This document shows positions 31,481 to 34,156 of a DNA stretch of 34,156 bases, piece after piece. The stretch's first letter is position 1. Each line of letters starts with the position of its first letter. Below the pieces are notes generated by a model, which saw only the letters and a list, made by a program, of their open reading frames with translations, was not told the DNA's origin and ran no database searches. Source of the DNA: Dysgonamonadaceae bacterium. GTDB lineage: Bacteria > Bacteroidota > Bacteroidia > Bacteroidales > Azobacteroidaceae. Made by a program: the position numbers and the translations under genes. Location: the NCBI GenBank assembly GCA_031253625.1, contig JAIRVZ010000101.1, positions 1-34,156 on the forward strand, written 5' to 3'.

Positions 31481-33796
31481 TTATTCAGCAATAATTTCAT
31501 CTAAGAACAGCCAGGCTTTATGACCTCCGCCTTGCTCTCCCAAAGGGATTACACCGAAATTCCTGACATCCGCTTTTATTTTTTTAATTGTCACCGGAGC
31601 CATATCGATTACCGCTTTACTGTTGGCTTTTAAAATGGCATCGTGCTGCAATATACCAATGCTTTTATAGGTAGAACCGTCTTCTGAAATAAAGCATTCC
31701 ACACTTTGAGGGGCATAAATCCATTGACCGGGTTGATGGGTCGAGCTAACGGTAATTTTACTTACGGATTCCGGTTTGACAAATTCAATGATTACTTCCG
31801 CGTCTTCCTTGTCAAAACCAAGCCATTGACTTCCTAAGATAGGATAGCGTCCTAAAATACAATCAGTTAAAGTCAATCCGCCTTTTCCTTTGTACTTTTC
31901 GGAAGGCTGCGGAGTTACTGTAACTTTTTGTCCCGCGGCCTTATTGGAAATAAATTGCTGATTATAAGGAGCGCTTAAAACGACTCCATTTTTCACTGGA
32001 ATGGCATTGACAATCATTACCCTGTCTCCCAATGAAATCGGAGTTGTGTAAACCGGACTTTCCGGAGAAGCCTTGGTTCCGTCTGTTGTATAATGAATAT
32101 CCGTTCTTGGGTCTGCGGTATGCAGGCTTAGTTTTAATTTTCCGTTTTCAACAAAAACATTTCCCGACACATTAAAAAATGCCCTGGAATAATTGATTCC
32201 CATTATATCATAACGTTCTAAAAGAAAAGGCAAACGGGATTCGAAGTTTCTAAAATCTTTTTTATCCTGCGGTAGCCATCCGTTTTCGGCCAAAGCGACA
32301 ATACGAGGGAAAATCATATATTCACGGCGTTCGCGACTGGGCAAATATTCCGTCCAAAGATTGGCTTGAGGCCCTAAAATGTGTTTGGCCTCTTCGGGAG
32401 TTAATTCTTTGGGAGTGGGATTATATTCATAAACCATTTGAAGTGAAACATATCCTCCGATAGCCAATGGCTCGCTTGGCAACTGCGACTGATAGTAATC
32501 AAGATAAAGTGCGTAAGTCGGAGTCATAATTACATCGTGTCCTTGCCGGGCGGCAGCAATTCCACCTTCATTTCCCCGCCAAGACATTACAATCGCATTG
32601 GGAGCTAATCCGCCTTCAAGTATTTCATCCCAGCCGATAAACCTTTTGCCTTTGTCGGTCAGGTGTTTACCCATGCGTTTAACGAAATACGACTGTAGTT
32701 CGTGTTCGTCTTTCAGGCCTTCTTCTTTCATCCTTGTTTGGCAAGCATAACAACGTTCCCAGCGGATTTTCGGAGCTTCATCTCCTCCGATGTGTACATA
32801 TTCTCCCGGAAATAATTCTGCCACTTCATCCAAAATATCCTGAAGAAACCCGAATGTTTCTTCCCTGGCACAAAAAATATCATTAAAAATTCCCCAGCGT
32901 CCTTCCACTTCAAACGGTCCTCCCGAACAAGAATATTGCGGATAGCCGGCCAAAGCGGCAATTGCATGTCCGGGCATCTCTATTTCGGGTATAACAGTGA
33001 TAAAACGTTTTTTGGCATAAGCAAGCACTTCTTTGATGTCTTCCTGAGTATAATATCCGCCTACCCGCGTATCATCCCATCTTCGGGGAACATCGCTGTA
33101 ATGTCCTATCATTGTGCGGTTTCGAAAGCCGCCAACTTCCGTCAGGCGAGGATATTTTTTGATTTCGATTCTCCAGCCTTGGTCATCCGTTAAATGCCAA
33201 TGGAATTTATTGATTTTCAGGAAAGCCAATTGATCGAGATACGCCATGACTTCTTCTTTGGGAGAAAAATGACGGCAAACATCCAAGTGCATTCCACGAT
33301 ATCGATAATAGGGAGAATCTTCAATCTTACAGCACGGAACAGCCCATTTAACATTGTTTTGCCGGGTCTCACTCTCAATGACGGTAGGCAATAACTGCCT
33401 GATAGTTTGTGCTGCGTAAAAGAAACCGGCAGGTTCGCGGGCTTCAATGGTGATTTTATCTCCTGCAATATACAGAATATAACTTTCTTTATTCGGGAGT
33501 TTATCATTCAGTTTGCAAATAATTACATTCGATTTTGGAGAATCGGTAGTTGTTTGCAAATTAATTCCTGCCGCTGTATTTAACCTGTCGGATAAAACAA
33601 AAAAAGCGCCGGCAACTTCTTTTCCCAAACCTTTGTCGATAAACAGGCGGGTTTGCTCATTAAATGTAAATTGTCCTGAAGCAGGTTTCAATGAAACAGG
33701 TTTAGGAATAACATTGTACTCGTTTTTCTGGCAAAATATACTTTGCGTGCATAGTAACGCAATTAGGATGAATGCGATTTGTTGTAAAGTTTTCAT
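31481..33796 (-). CDS. secreted GH20 beta-N-acetylhexosaminidase
   Basis: Removes terminal GlcNAc or GalNAc from glycans, chitin or glycoprotein fragments by substrate-assisted catalysis. The 771-aa product (ATG 33796) has a signal peptide MKTLQQIAFILIALLCTQS. It then has a GH20b domain with VIPKPVSLKPASGQFTF and the catalytic barrel. The catalytic Asp-Glu pair is D339-E340 in HIGGDEAP, with FHWHLTDDQGWRIEIK before it. The C-terminal part has a chitobiase-like segment (TDPRTDIHYTTDGT-type region) and a discoidin-like carbohydrate-binding domain. An upstream start 19 codons earlier would mask the signal peptide and is not preferred. Confidence 0.93.
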   Translation of the reverse strand: MKTLQQIAFILIALLCTQSIFCQKNEYNVIPKPVSLKPASGQFTFNEQTRLFIDKGLGKEVAGAFFVLSDRLNTAAGINLQTTTDSPKSNVIICKLNDKLPNKESYILYIAGDKITIEAREPAGFFYAAQTIRQLLPTVIESETRQNNVKWAVPCCKIEDSPYYRYRGMHLDVCRHFSPKEEVMAYLDQLAFLKINKFHWHLTDDQGWRIEIKKYPRLTEVGGFRNRTMIGHYSDVPRRWDDTRVGGYYTQEDIKEVLAYAKKRFITVIPEIEMPGHAIAALAGYPQYSCSGGPFEVEGRWGIFNDIFCAREETFGFLQDILDEVAELFPGEYVHIGGDEAPKIRWERCYACQTRMKEEGLKDEHELQSYFVKRMGKHLTDKGKRFIGWDEILEGGLAPNAIVMSWRGNEGGIAAARQGHDVIMTPTYALYLDYYQSQLPSEPLAIGGYVSLQMVYEYNPTPKELTPEEAKHILGPQANLWTEYLPSRERREYMIFPRIVALAENGWLPQDKKDFRNFESRLPFLLERYDIMGINYSRAFFNVSGNVFVENGKLKLSLHTADPRTDIHYTTDGTKASPESPVYTTPISLGDRVMIVNAIPVKNGVVLSAPYNQQFISNKAAGQKVTVTPQPSEKYKGKGGLTLTDCILGRYPILGSQWLGFDKEDAEVIIEFVKPESVSKITVSSTHQPGQWIYAPQSVECFISEDGSTYKSIGILQHDAILKANSKAVIDMAPVTIKKIKADVRNFGVIPLGEQGGGHKAWLFLDEIIAE

Positions 33797-33833
33797 GGGA
33801 TGTTTTGTTTTATCTTTAATAAAAAATAATTTT

Positions 33834-34156
33834 TTAAATACAGAAAACGGCATATAAAGGTACTGATTTTATATTGTTTTCAAATCCGAAATTCTTTTTG
33901 GAAATGCGGATTGCGTATTCTGAGTTGTATTTTTCCATAAAAATGCCCAAACTTTTCGCTCGATTTCGCTTGCCTTTTTTTACTTCTATCGGTACTACTT
34001 TTCCGTCTATTTGTAAAACAAAATCAACTGTTCGCAGAAATATTTCAACGAGGTTAAAGTTCTTTCACTTGCTTGAATTTCGTCAAAGAAAATTAAGGTT
34101 TTTTCGGGAATAATTTCTTGGCGTTTAGTGGATTCTATAAACTGAATTATTTTTCG
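33834..34156 (-). pseudogene. broken DUF4143-type AAA+ ATPase gene (internal deletion and frameshift)
   Basis: The window edge cuts the 5' part. Reading from the right edge, one frame gives RKIIQFIESTKRQEIIPEKT, LIFFDEIQASERTLTSL and KYFCEQ. This is the Walker B stretch of the bacterial ATPases carrying DUF4143. That frame ends at a stop near 33996. A second frame takes over at about 34034 with TVDFVLQIDGKVVPIEVKKG and runs to YAVFCI and TAA at 33834-33836; this is the C-terminal, nuclease-like end of the same family. The roughly 200 or more residues normally between them are missing, so this looks like one gene shortened by deletion with loss of frame. The GH20 promoter lies in its 3' end. 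Confidence 0.75.
33855..33884 (-). promoter_or_regulatory. promoter of the GH20 gene
   Basis: TTTG (complement of 33881-33884), 18 bases, then TACCTTTA (complement of 33855-33862, one base off TAnnTTTG). The spacing equals that of the tRNA-Val and trkA promoters. It lies 59 bases before the GH20 ATG, within the remains of the upstream gene. Confidence 0.55.

Noticed and set aside
33874..34113. 79-codon plus-strand frame at the right edge
   Set aside because: It is antisense to the DUF4143-type remnant, whose minus-strand frames show recognisable Walker B and C-terminal motifs.
1..34156. CRISPR array, prophage or complete insertion sequence
   Set aside because: No regularly spaced repeats, no phage structural genes and no transposase or integrase reading frame were found.

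Overview
The window looks like chromosome from an AT-rich member of the Bacteroidetes, most likely the order Bacteroidales. Evidence: several promoters match the Bacteroidetes pattern (TTTG about 18-20 bases before TAnnTTTG). Rho carries a very long disordered Asn/Gln-rich insert. The lineage-typical families DUF4290 and DUF4136 are present, as is the gene block yicC-gmk-nadD divergent from tsaB-DUF4290-murA. MurA has Asp in place of the fosfomycin-target Cys. Genus cannot be decided from the sequence alone.

Layout. (1) 1-600, minus strand: the first 39 codons of a TolC-type outer-membrane efflux protein, preceded by a small secreted or membrane-anchored protein of unknown role. (2) 0.7-3.8 kb, plus: a periplasmic metallo-beta-lactamase-fold hydrolase and RNase R, ending at a bidirectional terminator shared with a convergent tRNA-Val(GAC). 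(3) 3.9-6.1 kb, minus: yicC-gmk-nadD. (4) 6.2-14.3 kb, plus: one tightly packed run, tsaB, DUF4290, murA, Uma2 nuclease, ribokinase, sugar-type transporter, rimM, GT39 glycosyltransferase, sirtuin. (5) 14.3-17.1 kb, minus: the potassium uptake pair trkA-trkH. (6) 17.1-22.3 kb, plus: an AT-rich accessory island holding a 1042-residue NACHT NTPase with C-terminal pentapeptide repeats, a PIN-type toxin-antitoxin pair and a Fic protein. (7) 22.3-24.8 kb: a secreted Ntn-type amidase and a convergent Tat-exported Gfo/Idh oxidoreductase. (8) 24.9-28.3 kb, plus: rho, a DUF4136 lipoprotein and an outer-membrane beta-barrel protein. (9) 28.3-31.5 kb, plus: a sulfur amino-acid operon (a Cys/Met-metabolism PLP enzyme, a MalY-type C-S lyase, serine acetyltransferase). 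(10) 31.5-34.2 kb, minus: a secreted GH20 beta-hexosaminidase, downstream of a DUF4143-type ATPase gene broken by an internal deletion that runs off the window edge.

Most of the window is core metabolism and RNA or cell-wall biology: RNase R, YicC, RimM, TsaB, tRNA and Rho for RNA; MurA and the GT39 enzyme for the envelope; NadD and the sirtuin for NAD making and use. The part most worth a second look is the 17.4-22.3 kb island. Its large NACHT protein has the layout of an NLR-like sensor (unassigned N-terminal region, NACHT core, winged-helix motif, pentapeptide solenoid). The gene is closely bracketed by a perfect 14-bp inverted repeat, with no transposase inside, and sits next to two other conflict-type modules. 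An anti-phage or self-guarding role is inference, not shown by the sequence.
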